A stretch of DNA of 64,000 nt from Silene conica. Taxonomy: Eukaryota > Streptophyta > Magnoliopsida > Caryophyllales > Caryophyllaceae. The stretch is taken from assembly GCA_029255685.2 (NCBI GenBank), contig CM055320.2, positions 7,674,614 to 7,738,613 of the forward strand, read 5' to 3'. This document shows, one piece after another, positions 9,353 through 21,081 of this stretch. The notes beneath the pieces are model-generated. The model was given only the letters and a program-made list of their open reading frames with translations. It was not told the origin of the DNA and did no database searches. Numbering within the stretch: the first letter of the stretch is position 1; every line of letters begins with the position of its first letter. The position numbers were made by a program, and so were the translations under genes.

Positions 9353-12184
9353 CTACTCAATGTCGTAATCTTTCACCAACTCTAGCCAACGTCTCTGTCT
9401 CATGTTAAGGTCCTTCTGTGTAAAAATGTACTTAAGACTCTTGTGATCTGTGAAAATACGGCAATGAGATCCAATCAAGTAATGACGCCACATCTTCAAA
9501 GCATGAACGACTGCGGCCAACTCCAAGTCATGTGTCGGATAGTTCACCTCATGAACTCTCACCTGTCTAGATGAATATGCTATCACATTACCACTCTGCA
9601 TCAGTACGCATCCAAGCCCTAACATCGAAGCATCACAATACACATCAAAGTCAACTCCGATCTCTGGCAAAGCTAACACGGGGGCGGAAGTCAATCTGGT
9701 CTTCAACTCCTGGAAAGAACTCTCACACTTGTCGGTCCACACAAATTTGGCTTCTTTCTTCAGCAACTGAGTCATCGGGCGAGCCAATCTCGAAAAATCC
9801 TCCACGAATCGACGGTAGTAGCCTGCCAAACCCAAAAAGCTACGGATCTCTCCTACGTCCTTGGGACTCTCCCAATCGACCACAGCCTCTATCTTCGCGG
9901 GATCTACCATCACACCCTCGCTGGATATCACATGTCCTAAAAAGGCAACTTTCGAGAGCCAAAATTCACACTTCGAAAACTTTGCGAACCATTTCTGTCT
10001 GCGCAGAATCCCTAGAATCAATCGAAGATGCTCAGCATGTTCCTCATCGGTCTTCGAATATATCAAGATGTCATCGATAAACACCACAACACAAGTGTCA
10101 AGATACTCACTGAAGGTACGGTTCATCTGATCCATAAAAATAGCCGGTGCATTAGTCAACCCAAAAGGCATAACCACGAACTCAAAATGTCCATATCTGG
10201 TACGAAAAGCAGTCTTCGCAATATCAGCCTCTCTCACTGGAATCTGATGATAACCCGATCGAAGATCAATCTTAGAAAACCTCGAAGCACCTCTCAACTG
10301 ATCAAACAAGTCATCTATCCTAGGCAAAGGATATCGATTCTTCACGGTCACTCGGTTCAGCTCTCTATAGTCAATGCACAGTCTCATGGAACCATATTTC
10401 TTCTTAACGAACAAAACGGGAGCACCCCACGGAGAAGCACTAGGTCTAATGAAACCCTTCTCGATCATCTCCTCTAATTGCTGCTTCAACTCTTTCAACT
10501 CTGGCGGAGCCATACGGTAAGGAGCTTTGGAAATCGGTCTGGTACCTGGAACAAGCTCAATAGTAAACTCCACATCTCTCTCTGGCGGTATCCCTAGCAA
10601 GTCATCTGGGAACACATCTGGATACTCACGAACAATGGCTACATCCTCAAGCTTCGGTAGCGATGGCTTAGCAGCTGTAACAACACACAGGAAGGCTTGG
10701 CAACCCTTCCTAAGAAGATGAGAAGCTTTCATCGAAGAGATAACACGAACACCCCTTTGAGGGCGAGTTCCCCTATAGGAAACACGAACTCCTGAAGAAC
10801 TCCTCAAGCAGATTTTCTGGTCGCGACACTCGAAGCGAGCATGGTATCGCGATAACCAATCCATACCGAGGATAATGTCAAACTCCTCGAGAGGAAATCT
10901 CAGTAAGTCCGCTGGAAATGTGGCTTGACCAATAATAATAGGAACATCCCTATGGGACGAAGAGCAGGAAAACACGTCTCCAGAAGGTAAGGAAATAGAA
11001 GTCTCCTCAACCAATGAAGACTCAAAAGCTAGACGGTCGGCGAACTGAGTCGATATAAATGATAAAGAAGCTCCAGTATCGAATAAAATAAGGCACTCAG
11101 CACCAAGAACAGAAAAGATACCGGCAACAATGTCTGGATGAGCCTCAGCCTCAGCCCTAGTCATCACGAAGATCTTCCCCTTCGGCTTTCCTCCTCTGGT
11201 CGCTGCAGCAGCAGTGGCAGCCTTGCCAAGAACAGTATTCTTCTCAGGACAATCAAAGGACCTATGCCCATATCCATTACAAATATAACACTTATAGGCA
11301 TTCTTGAAACAATCAAACCCTGGATAAAGCGGTTTACCACAACGGCGGCAAACAGTAGAAGCAGTGTCGGTGTGAAATGTGGTCTTAGCAACCGGAGCAA
11401 AGAACCTCTCAAAACGCTTCTTCTGAGAAGAAGGCGAAGAAGTAGAAGGAACAAATGGTCTCTTCCCCTGGTACACTGATCTCTGGTGAGGTGTCACACT
11501 AGAAGTAGCAGCACGGGTCTCAGCATCTATGGCACGAATAGAACTCTCGGCCCAAATAGCATCATCATATACCTCCACAAAAGAAGTCGAATCTCGACGA
11601 ACCATGCTCTCGATGCGTGGCCCTAGCTTGCCACGGTAAAAGTAGACTCTCTCAGCCTCATCTCTGACAAATCTCGATGCGAAGTGAGCAAGTTGATTGA
11701 AACGGTCTGTGAACTCCTGAACTGACATCCTGCCTTGCTTTAAATCCATGAATTCTTTGAGTCGCTGTGATCTGAGCTCTTTAGGATAGAACCTCGTCTC
11801 GAGCTTATCCTTGAAAACATCCCAATCGAACAGAGGATCATGAGTGAAAGTAGGTCCTGTCAACGCCCACCACCTATCGGCCTCAAGGGTAAGAAAGTGA
11901 GTGGCTAGCCGCACTCTATCCTCTCTACCCACCGAATACATAGTGAAGCTCTTTTCCATCTCTCTGAACCACTCGGTAAGAGCTACCGGATCAACCTCGC
12001 CACCATATGTCTTCATGTGGCTACGGGACATCTGAGATGCTATCCATGCGAAACTACCAGGACGATTAGCTTCGCCGCCTGGCGGTGGAGGAGGTGGAAC
12101 ATTTTCTGCTTGCTGTCTCTGAGTCTCAAGCAAATGCTGAATTGCTTGCAGCACAATGTTATCAGCAGCCCTAGGTCTCACCAT
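9353..12184 (-). CDS. Gag-protease-RT-RNase H polyprotein of the Gypsy element (943 aa)
   Basis: The ORF starts with ATG at 12184, about 165 bp downstream of the primer site on the minus strand. A retrotransposon gag domain lies at about residues 45-230. A CCHC zinc knuckle follows (C299, C302, H307, C312), preceded by a second cysteine cluster (C279, C282, C292) that lacks the histidine. The aspartic protease motif FDTGAS is at 368-373. RT spans about 545-740 with the polymerase motif FIDD at 702-705. RNase H follows (VYCDAS, then FTDHKSLKY). The frame is open throughout and ends at a single TAG inside the sequence joining RNase H to integrase. In relatives this is one polyprotein, so the element is one substitution away from an intact frame. 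Confidence 0.96.
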   Translation of the reverse strand: MVRPRAADNIVLQAIQHLLETQRQQAENVPPPPPPGGEANRPGSFAWIASQMSRSHMKTYGGEVDPVALTEWFREMEKSFTMYSVGREDRVRLATHFLTLEADRWWALTGPTFTHDPLFDWDVFKDKLETRFYPKELRSQRLKEFMDLKQGRMSVQEFTDRFNQLAHFASRFVRDEAERVYFYRGKLGPRIESMVRRDSTSFVEVYDDAIWAESSIRAIDAETRAATSSVTPHQRSVYQGKRPFVPSTSSPSSQKKRFERFFAPVAKTTFHTDTASTVCRRCGKPLYPGFDCFKNAYKCYICNGYGHRSFDCPEKNTVLGKAATAAAATRGGKPKGKIFVMTRAEAEAHPDIVAGIFSVLGAECLILFDTGASLSFISTQFADRLAFESSLVEETSISLPSGDVFSCSSSHRDVPIIIGQATFPADLLRFPLEEFDIILGMDWLSRYHARFECRDQKICLRSSSGVRVSYRGTRPQRGVRVISSMKASHLLRKGCQAFLCVVTAAKPSLPKLEDVAIVREYPDVFPDDLLGIPPERDVEFTIELVPGTRPISKAPYRMAPPELKELKQQLEEMIEKGFIRPSASPWGAPVLFVKKKYGSMRLCIDYRELNRVTVKNRYPLPRIDDLFDQLRGASRFSKIDLRSGYHQIPVREADIAKTAFRTRYGHFEFVVMPFGLTNAPAIFMDQMNRTFSEYLDTCVVVFIDDILIYSKTDEEHAEHLRLILGILRRQKWFAKFSKCEFWLSKVAFLGHVISSEGVMVDPAKIEAVVDWESPKDVGEIRSFLGLAGYYRRFVEDFSRLARPMTQLLKKEAKFVWTDKCESSFQELKTRLTSAPVLALPEIGVDFDVYCDASMLGLGCVLMQSGNVIAYSSRQVRVHEVNYPTHDLELAAVVHALKMWRHYLIGSHCRIFTDHKSLKYIFTQKDLNMRQRRWLELVKDYDIE

Positions 12185-12334
12185 CCTTCAAAGAGAAAAC
12201 AAGTATTAGCTTAACAATTAGCAATCACAAATAGACTACAAAATAAGTCCTTAGATCTACCCATCTCTCATTCATTATTTGTTTATCTGGTCAAGTTAAG
12301 GTTGGGGGTCACATGAGTGCGTCGGGAGCAATAA

Positions 12335-12347
12335 TGCTCTGATACCA
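12335..12347 (-). promoter_or_regulatory. Primer-binding site (tRNA-iMet) of the Tekay-like element
   Basis: Read on the minus strand the site is TGGTATCAGAGCA, two bases inside the 5' LTR end. This is the standard complement of the 3' end of plant initiator methionine tRNA. Confidence 0.92.
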
Positions 12348-12349
12348 AC

Positions 12350-15277
12350 TGTAAAACCCCTCGCGAAAGCGGAAATATAAACATACAAAAGTACCAAAAA
12401 TGCAGCGGAATTAAAACTTTTTAAAGGAAACATCATGCGAGAAGTCTTAGACTGAACGGAAACTGAAACTGGAATAAAACCAAAATAGATAAGTAACAGT
12501 TCTAAGTATCAAACAAATATGTACATCAGCCTGGGATGGAACATCCCTACAGGCACCAAATCAAAAGTAACAACTACGAGTCCAGCTAAACGATATAAGG
12601 TAAGTCATAAGATGACAACATGATCATCACTCGCTAGCTCTCGTGAACCCATCTCCAACCAGCATGTACCTACATACATGAAAACATGTACGCCACAATC
12701 AGTGGGGAGTGACTAGAGTTCTCCTAGCCACCTTTTGTGACAACACGTAACATATAAAACAATACAGAATACTCCAACATATAACAACATGTGAAGCATA
12801 AACATCTCATCATCTGATCTCTTACTAACATGCGATTACAATGCACGGCTCTCAACCAACTTCATAAACAAATAGGAAGGAGAGCCGGTTTCCCTACTGG
12901 TTACCCAGTCGGGGGGTCTTTCAATCCAATTATTTATGAAACCGAACTAAGAGTCATCCAATGCCTTGGATGATTTAACCACAAACATATAAACATCAAT
13001 AACCCATTATGCATATCTGACACTGTACCATCATCAAGGCAAGCAGATATGAAACAGCAAGTACAAAGGTTCAGAGGCGACATCTTAACGCATAACCTAT
13101 GTACTAAAACAACCAGCAAGTATAAGGTTCAGAGGCGACATCTTAACGCATAACCTATATACCAAGTTCACAATATCAAGCAGGGACTCAGAGGCGAAAA
13201 CTCAACGCATGGACCGGCTATCACCGAACACTAGACTCAGAGGCGAAAACTCAACGCATGGACTAGCATTCAATTCACTAACACAAGTAAGGAACTCAGA
13301 GGCGAAAACTCAACGCATGTTCCCCTACCACATCACAAGATACTAGACTCAGAGGCGAAAACTCAACGCATGTTCTAGCACCAAACACCTGCACTCCGGG
13401 TAAGGTATGACAACCTGACTGCCCCGTCGTGCAGTTGCTCTACTCGTCAGACTCAGAGGCCAGCTTAAGGCATGTCCTGACGCGATCACCCATACATGTC
13501 TGGACTCAGAGGCGAAAACTCAACGCATGTCCCAGACACGGCAAACAGACATGTATGGAACTCAGAGGCGAAAACTCAACGCATGTTCCCATACACGACA
13601 AACATCTCACGTATTAAGTTCAGAGGCCAGCTTAAGGCATAACTTAATACGCATCAAAACAATATCATCCAAGTCTATGAACTACTCTATAGTTCTACCT
13701 TTAACCTCTAATCAACACTTAATTGATCCCGAGAACTAAGATGAGGGAGAGCCGGTTTCCCTTTCGGTTGCCCGACCGGGGGGTCTCTATCCTTATTCCA
13801 TTCCCGAACTCAATATAATGTTGCCCATCCTCCGGGGACCTCAAATACGTCTCAAAGGTACACAAAACAAGTTTCAATCAAATCCGATTAACCATTTGAA
13901 AGTTACGATCAAACTTCAAAACTCAAAACAGCCTACATGGTCCCCAACCGGTCGGCAGGCAGCCGGTCGGCCGGCTGGTGACCTCCTCAGCCTTTCCTTC
14001 TTTTTCTGAAACAACACACACGGACTCCCAGCCGGTCGGCAGGCAGCCGGTCGGCCGGCTGGGAACCTTATTCCCTAGCCTTCGCAAATAACAACCATAC
14101 CCCAAATGCACTCCCAGCCGGCTGGCAGGCGGCCGGTCTGCCGGCTGGGCTCCCTTTCTACTTAGGTTTTCGCAAACAATATACGACACAAGGGACTACC
14201 AGCCGGTCGGCAGGCAGCCGGTCGACCGGCTGGCATTTCAAAGCCTTTTCCTCAAAATTCGAAAAACACAAAGATGCGCTCTCAGCCGGTCGACCGGCGG
14301 CCAGTTGGTCGACCGGCTCAGAGAGCCTGTTCGCAAAATCGGGATTTTCAGACCATAAGAATTTATCACAATTCGATACACAAACTTCAGAATCGCTACA
14401 AATGATGTATACCCAACATTCCTAATCATCAAATACGACTTATCTACCAGCAAATAAAACCAACAACAATCCTCAAACGATTAATTTCATGTATCCGTCT
14501 TAACATGTGAAAAACTGAAATTTTACTTATGAACACATAACCATATTTCCAAGCATGAATTCTTCACACAAGCATAAACCTAAACATGTTTCTAAGTCTA
14601 GTAAACATAAAACTTAAGTAAAATCAGAAACAAACATGAGAATCCATCAAACATGCTAATATTCACATTAAGGTCGAGTTTCTCATTATCGTCACCTCTC
14701 AAGCTAATCCGGCTAAAGATCTTCCTCGAGTATGAAACTATCAATGTCCGGGTTGTCAAATCCTTCGCCTGAAAACACAAAAAACCGGTTTAAGAACCCA
14801 AAAACGGAATTTGTACAAAACAGGCCAGATTTTCGAAATGGGGAAATGAGAAACCGAAGTGATAGATGACTTGGAAATTGAACGAGGATTCCGAAAATGT
14901 ACTTACTTTTGCAATTTGAAGAATGGATGATGAAGAAAAGCTCAAAAGAAGTTCTTAGGAATGGAGGTTTATGAGAGGTTTGAGTTCACTGTAAAAATGA
15001 AATGTTGAGGATGAAGGATGTCGACATATTATTTAAGTAGGGTACAAGTGAGGTGTGCTTCCCGTATTAGAAGAACGGGTCGGATTATTAGAACGGATAT
15101 TTGAGTCGGATATTTAAATGTTGTCAAGTTTGTATTCGTCTTAAGGACTTGAGGTTCTTAAGACGGATCTTACTTTTTAAATTAAAATCTTTCGAAATAC
15201 GCTATTAAAATATTATTTATTACGTAAAATAATTAAAAACGCTTAAATTAGATTTTACGAAAATACGGGCTGTTACA
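12350..15277 (-). repeat. 5' LTR of the Tekay-like element (2928 bp)
   Basis: It matches 4775-7680 almost base for base. The hairpin array is at about 13060-13651 and the GC dyads at 13935-14315. It is 22 bp longer than the left copy, mostly because of pieces in the dyad cluster that the left copy lacks. Confidence 0.94.
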
Positions 15278-15713
15278 ACTATTTGTTGTTTGTTTGGTGT
15301 TTGGAAGTTTGAAAAAGAAAAGAAAAGAAAAAAATGAAAAAAGAAAGAAAATAGAAAATCAAAGAAAAAGTTGAAAAAGTTTTGAAAAATCCAAAAAGAA
15401 AAATGTACATATGTGTTTTGAAAAAGAAAAAGGCTAGCAACAAGTCCCTTCCATCAAGGGGACATAGAAAAAGCCGTTGCTACAATAATGTGGTCTTTTA
15501 ATGTTTTTGCACGCGTGCCGGGTTTACACAATTTTTGCATTTGATTTGATTTTCAAGTCGTATGTTAGGGTGTAGACGTTGTTCGGTGTTCCTAATAATG
15601 ACCACTTTGTTTAAGGTTGTGATGGGTTCGTTTTTTCCAAAGTAAGTTTGGGTTTATGCAATTTTTGTTTGGTTTTGTTAAAGCCAAAGTTAGGGCATAG
15701 ACGTTGCTTAGTT
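15278..15713 (+). other. Internal region of the host LTR element, between two insertions
   Basis: This is non-coding, A/G-rich then T-rich DNA continuing 2104-4774. A partly repeated phrase on the theme 'gttagggtgtagacgttg' / 'gttagggcatagacgttg' occurs near 15564 and 15690. Nothing else is recognisable. Confidence 0.5.
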
Positions 15714-15737
15714 CACTACAAAAAACACGCGTTTTAC

Positions 15738-16175
15738 TGACGGAAAAAATCCGTCACAAACAGCTAAAATCCGTCAGGAAACAGCATTCCTGACGGAAAA
15801 TCCGTCAATAAATTCCGTCACTAAAATTCGTCACTAAAATTCAAGTACTGACGGAATTTCCGTCAGTACTTGATATTACTGACGGAATTTCCGTCACATA
15901 AGATCAACAAGAATATTGACCATAGTGACGGAATTTCCGTCAGTAATATAACCTACTGACGGAAATTCCGTCAGGAAAGTCAACAAAAAGTTTGACCATA
16001 GTGACGGAATTTCCGTCAGTAGTTTATATTACTGACGGAAATTCCGTCACTATGGTCAATTTCCCTGTTGACTTTACTGACGGAACTTCCGTCAGTAGTC
16101 TATATTACTGACGGAAATTCCGTCACTATGGTCAATATTCTTGTTGACTTTCCTGACGGAATTTCCGTCAGTAAT
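15738..16175. repeat. Subterminal palindrome array, left end of CACTA-1
   Basis: At least ten copies of TGACGGAAATTCCGTCA or close variants lie every 30-50 bp. Subterminal motifs of this kind bind the TNPA-type protein in En/Spm elements. Here each motif is itself a perfect inverted repeat. Confidence 0.92.
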
Positions 16176-16320
16176 TTGTGCGAGTATGGCTGGGAATAGC
16201 AGCCTGCTGTCCAGCCACAATGTTATTGAAACATTGTTTTACATATTCACGCGTTCATTATCAAAACCTGCAACAAACAAACACACTCGTCGACCGCAAA
16301 GCGGGAATCCAATTTCCACA

Positions 16321-17713
16321 TCAGCCGCGTATCAGGATCCAAAGGTACTTAATAAATAAAGTCAAATAACATACACGATATCCACTTGTGGCCCAACCGG
16401 AAAGCATGCCATATGCTGGGAAATCATTGATCGTCCACATTAATGCAGCCCTTAACTGAAAATTCTGTTTCTTGGATACATCGTAGGTGTAAACGCCATT
16501 TTCCCAAAGTTCTTTCAACTCTTTAATCAACGGTTGAAGGTAGACATCCAAATTTGACTTGGGGTTCTTAGGACCTGGAACGATCATGCTTAGAAACATA
16601 AACTGTCTCTTCATGCATAACCAAGGAGGTAAGTTATACGGAGTGACAATTACTGGCCAACATGAGTATTTCTTCCCAAATTGTCCATATGGTTGAAAGC
16701 CATCAGTACACAAACCCAACCGAACATTGCGAGGCTCACTTGCAAACTCTGGATGATCTCTATCGAAATGTTTCCACGTTTCTCCATCACTTGGGTGTGC
16801 CATAGTCCCCCTTTTTCTTAATCGGGAGTTTTTATGGTGCCAAGTCATCTCACCTGCTAGGTGTTTCGTTGCATATAGACGTTGCAACCTTGACGCAAGC
16901 GGAAAATAGATTAATGGTTTCCATGGAATTCCTATGTCTTGAATTCTTATCACTTTTATACCGAGATGCATGACACTTTCTACATTGTTCAAGATTAGCA
17001 TCTTCCTCCCAAAAGAGCATGAATCCAGTAGGACAAGCATCAATCTTCTGATGGGGTAGTTGTAGTCCCTTTAAAAGATTTTTTACCTCATTAAAATTAC
17101 GCGCCATTTGATTGTCCTTTGGAATAATGTCACCAACGAAGGACACAAAACCATTGGCGCATCTAAGAGATATGTTGTTCTCACATTTGAGTGTTACCAA
17201 CCTAGCAGTCGCTTCCAACAAACTCATACTACCTCCCTCGTACACTGGTTTTTCTGCATTTTCTAACATTTTAAAGAAGGAAGAAACCTGAGGGTTTGGG
17301 GTTTCATGACGCACTTCTTCATCACTAACGCCATCGGGATTGAGTTGATCCTCCATTATTTGATCAACGGTATCACGTAATGCATTTTCCACAAACTCAC
17401 GATACGGATTTTCATTAACTACTGTACTGCTTGTACTTCCTTTCGTAGAACTACGTTTTTCACCGTGATATGTCCATACATAGTAATTCTCGGTAAAACC
17501 ATTCGACCACAAATGATTTTGAACATCCCTTATCTTTTTAAAAGCGCCGTTATTGCATTTTTTACACGGACACCTCGTTTCACCTAAATCCTTGTACACA
17601 CTACTTTGTTCTACAAATTTAAGAAACTCCTTCACCCCATTTGCAAATTCACGCTTAGGTTTCTTTTTATCGTCTAATCTTTCATACATCCACTGTCGCT
17701 CTATTCTTTTCAT
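16321..17713 (-). pseudogene. Truncated TNPD-type CACTA transposase in CACTA-1
   Basis: The frame starts at 17713 (MKRIERQWMYERL). The first 90 residues form the transposase-associated zinc domain (CPCKKC, then WSNGFTENYYVWTYHGE). The Transposase_21 region follows, including the CRKCHASRY cysteines. The frame shifts near 16950-17040 and continues (PHSDGE-like MAHPSDGETWKHF, RNVRLGLCTDGF, PYNLPPWLCMKRQ, then WTINDFPAYGMLSGW) to about 16390. The C-terminal half, with the DVMHIEKN region seen in CACTA-2, is missing. Family members are usually about twice this length. Downstream (16190-16330) is a non-coding 3' piece also found in CACTA-2 at 51150-51300 and 53880-54030. Confidence 0.9.
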
Positions 17714-18640
17714 GTTATTATGAATCTACATATATATTGGCAAGATTTATATATATGTTAAAAGATTAAAAAACAAAGTTATAAGCAAAAGCAATACATA
17801 TTAATTAAGCATAGCAATTCAGTTAACAAATAATAATATTTCTTTATTTGATTTTCATGGGTCCTTATCACTCCAACCTAAACCCATCAATGTACGTTTC
17901 AAGTCACTAGCAAACACGCACTTGTGATTTATTAATGACAAAAAAATTCGGCAGCAATTCCCATCCGTTCTTCAAATACACAATGTAGAAAAAATAATTT
18001 TTCCACATATGTACTCAAAGAACATTAAAGGAATTGTAACCAAATTCTTTTCTCATTAATAAATCACAATAACATGTTTACTACCTAAGTGACTTGAAAC
18101 GTACAAAGACAGTCCCAAAACGGGGACTATTCAAAAATTACTCCTAATGAGTAATTTTTGAACGGGTACTAGGTCAATATAAATAATAAAGTGATCATAA
18201 TTAAAGGCACTTCTAGCATAATTAAACCAAACTTAGCATAATTAAACCAAAATTAGCATAATTAATCAAAACTTAAAATAATTAATCAAATATTCACATA
18301 ACTCATCAAACATTATGGCATCTATCCTAAATCAAGCAAGGCTTCTATCCTAAGTCAATTAACATATATAATAACAATAGAAAACTAACTAATTGATTCA
18401 AAAATTAAGAAAAGAGCATAAAATCAGAAATTAAAGAAAGAGAAGGATGAATGTTTACCTTAAGATGACGGTGACGGTGGTGGAAGTGAAATAGGGTGGC
18501 AAGAGTGGTGGTGTCGGGTGTGGTGGAGGGGGTGGTGAAGGGTTTTCCGTCGGGTGCGATTTAGGGTTAGGGAAATAATTGGGAATTTTATGAATTGGGG
18601 GAAAATAACGCGACAGAATCTGGGGTATTAAAAAAAAATT
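17714..18640. other. 5' leader region of CACTA-1
   Basis: AT-rich non-coding DNA upstream of the transposase remnant. Tandem short words (AGCATAATTAAACCAAA) occur near 18214-18265, and a GGTGG-rich strip lies at 18468-18540. The same leader, in the other orientation, precedes the transposase remnant of CACTA-2 near 47040-47450, so it belongs to the transposon. Confidence 0.6.
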
Positions 18641-18810
18641 CTGACGGATTACTGACGGAATTTCCGTCAGTATTTAACTTCACTGACGGATTTTCCGTCA
18701 GATACATACTTATCTGGCTTTTCAAATGTTCAAAAGTTCAAAATTTAAAAGGATACATCTGACGGAATTTCCGTCAGTACTGCAACTCACTGACGTTTTT
18801 CCGTCAGTAT
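18641..18810. repeat. Inner subterminal palindrome block of CACTA-1
   Basis: Four copies of the TGACGG...CCGTCA palindrome sit 1.4 kb inside the right end. They are separated from the terminal block by AT-rich DNA (18821-19847), suggesting that something inserted into or expanded within the original 5' terminal array. Confidence 0.8.
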
Positions 18811-18820
18811 TACATTTTAT

Positions 18821-19621
18821 AGTTATTTCGTTTCTTACTTTTCTAATATTCTAGTCCATTTTTATTTATTATCTTACCTATTTTATAATGAAATTATAAG
18901 CTTCCAACTTAACTGTCGTCAACATTTTAGGTAAATTTAAATTTCAACTTAAATTTATATATGCGTCTATTCCCTTGTCCACGTACAAAATAATCCTAAT
19001 AATAAAGTAACTGTAAACTATTGAATGAGACGGATGGAGAGATTATTACAAATTATTAATAAAGCCCGTACCCCACATACATGAATAGTGTAGCATATGT
19101 AATATTTTTCATAATCGTTCTCCTTTTAATAACCAGCATCATATATATTCTTATTTAAATTTAAAACCAAATCTCATAGCATAAATATAATGAGGAGAAT
19201 TAATTATTATTATTATAAATGTCGTCCTTTTCATCATATTATCTCAATGAATTCTTCATTAATCTTCACAAAATAGCACCCTCATAATTACTACATGCGT
19301 GTTTATTATTACAAATTCTAACATTAAAGAAAAATGATATAATACTCGTAAATAGTAGTTATTGTTTGTTTGCTTCATAAACTTATAATAATATATCGCT
19401 TTGTACAATTTATTTGCTTTTTTTTGTAGTTATTGTAGTAGTTATTGTTTATACATACTCGTAAATAGTAGTTATTATTGTTTATATAGCTCGTAAATAG
19501 TATGTAGTTATTGTTTATTTAATTTGCTTATACAATAATATAAAGCTTTTTTTGTAGTTATTGTTTATACTCGTAAATAGTAGTTATTAATATTGTTTGC
19601 TTATATAATAATATATATAAT

Positions 19622-19717
<96 letters not shown>

Positions 19718-19847
19718 CTTTTTTTTGTAGTTATTGTTTATACTCGTAAATAGTAGTTATTGTTTGCTTATACAATAATACAAAGTTTATTTGCTTTTTT
19801 TATTCATTATATATAAACTTATAATATTTGGGAAAAAAAACTGAGAA
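18821..19847. repeat. AT-rich segment with (TA)n microsatellite and a dispersed tandem word
   Basis: A (TA)n run covers about 19628-19713. Around it the phrase ACTCGTAAATAGTAGTTATT recurs about five times between 19340 and 19765. No ORF, terminal repeats or target duplication are visible, so I cannot tell an inserted element from local slippage growth. Confidence 0.75.
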
Positions 19848-20220
19848 TCCTGACGGAAATTCCGTCACTAAAGCATACGTCTGACGGATTTTCCGTCACA
19901 ACATTCTGACGGAATTTCCGTCACTAAAGTGCAATTCTGACGGAATCTCCGTCACTTAATATTCCGTCACTAAAGCAATATTCTGACGGAATTTCCGTCA
20001 GTAAACTAATTATCTGACGGAATTTCCGTCAGATACCTTTACCGCCATTGACTTGGTCAACGCGCCAATATAATCTGACGAATTCTGACGGATTTTCCGT
20101 CAGTAATTTTTACCGCCATTAACTTTGGTCAACGCGCCGGATTTTACTGACGGCTTGTGACGGAATTTCCGTCAGTATTCCGTCAGACCTTTTAAAAAAC
20201 TGATGGAATAAAAATTCCGT
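19848..20220. repeat. Subterminal palindrome array, right end of CACTA-1
   Basis: About ten copies of TGACGGAATTTCCGTCA and shortened variants lie between 19848 and 20220, just inside the right terminal repeat. Confidence 0.9.
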
Positions 20221-20258
20221 CAGGAATTCCATCAGTATGTCGCGCTTTTTTTGTAGTG

Positions 20259-21081
20259 GTTGTTGTAATAAGGAGTTGTGTTGATTATGGCAATCATTCT
20301 TGTTTTTGAGCCTCAAATCCTAGAACGATGCTTGCACCAAACCATTTTCACCCAACCCAAGCCCCGTTGCATCCTTGTTGTTGTTCTCATCATGTGCATT
20401 TGCATTTTTCATGGATTTTTGGATGGAGTACCATTCTAGATTGCGGGCATGCTTCGCAAGTTGAGGTAGGTGAGTGATTTTGGTTACATTTTGTCACAAA
20501 AATCGCCCCCCTCTCTTTCCTTGTGTGTTGCGTGTCACCCGTGAGAGTCGGTACTTAGGGTCCTTTTATCGGTTATGGGTCTTGCATTGAGTCGAATCAT
20601 GTGTGTGTCGTGTCATTCTTGGAAGTATAGCTTAGTACTTCCGTTTGCCCGCCTTGAATTAGTTTCTTGGTCTTTGGTGATGTCATTTCTTGGTTGCTTA
20701 AGCTTGATTTAGGGGTTTCACACCATTGTTAGACTTTGAGTCGACATCCTCCGCTATAGACCTCCCTTGTTTAGTTTTTTAAAACCCCACTTGAATGAGG
20801 CAAGCGGTTGTCTTTTCCTTTTTCCGATGCATGTTGCTTGTCTATACGTGTTATGTTTTTACTTGTTGGCATCAAAATTTTGTAGCAAGACCTTACTTGC
20901 CTTGCAATAGGGCATTCTTCCTCATGAATGTCAAATTGTGAGTTGAAAGGGCTACGGGTGTAGCTAAACCCGATTCGGCTTCTAGTTAGCTTAGTTAGTT
21001 TGTTTCTTTGTTTCTAATAAGGGTTATATAGTTACTTGATCTCTTACTCGAGGACGAGTAAGGTTTAAGTGTGGGGAATTC
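20259..21081 (+). other. 3' internal tail of the host LTR element with polypurine tract
   Basis: Non-coding DNA that ends AAGTGTGGGGAATTC at 21081, directly before the LTR. The phrase around 20440-20475 (attgcgggcatg... gtaggtgag) resembles 445-485 before LTR-A, linking the two elements. Confidence 0.6.

Larger units (their letters stand above)
4775..15277 (-). mobile_element. Full-length Gypsy chromovirus (Tekay/Del-like) LTR retrotransposon
   Basis: Two near-identical LTRs (4775-7680 and 12350-15277) run TGTAAAAC...CTGTTACA on the plus strand. They enclose a minus-strand polyprotein ordered gag, protease, RT, RNase H, integrase, chromodomain. The primer site (TGGTATCAGAGCA read on the minus strand) abuts the right LTR and a polypurine tract abuts the left one. 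The flanks are ACTAC (left) and ACTAT (right), a 5-bp target duplication with one mismatch. The LTRs differ at only some 15-20 positions plus two small gaps by eye, so the insertion is recent. It landed inside the internal region of an older LTR element. Confidence 0.95.
15714..20258. mobile_element. CACTA-1: CACTA (En/Spm) element, internally deleted
   Basis: The ends are CACTACAAAAAACACGCG and, inverted, CGCGCTTTTTTTGTAGTG, so the terminal repeat begins CACTACAAAAAA. A perfect 3-bp target duplication GTT lies at 15711-15713 and 20259-20261. Arrays of a TGACGGAATTTCCGTCA palindrome flank both ends. The only coding remnant is the N-terminal half of a TNPD-type transposase on the minus strand, so the 5' end of the transposon is on the right. 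The element is non-autonomous. Confidence 0.95.

Noticed and set aside
9571..10721. Plus-strand ORFs of 64-169 codons opposite the Gypsy polyprotein
   Set aside because: They are antisense shadows of a well-conserved minus-strand RT frame and have no recognisable domains.
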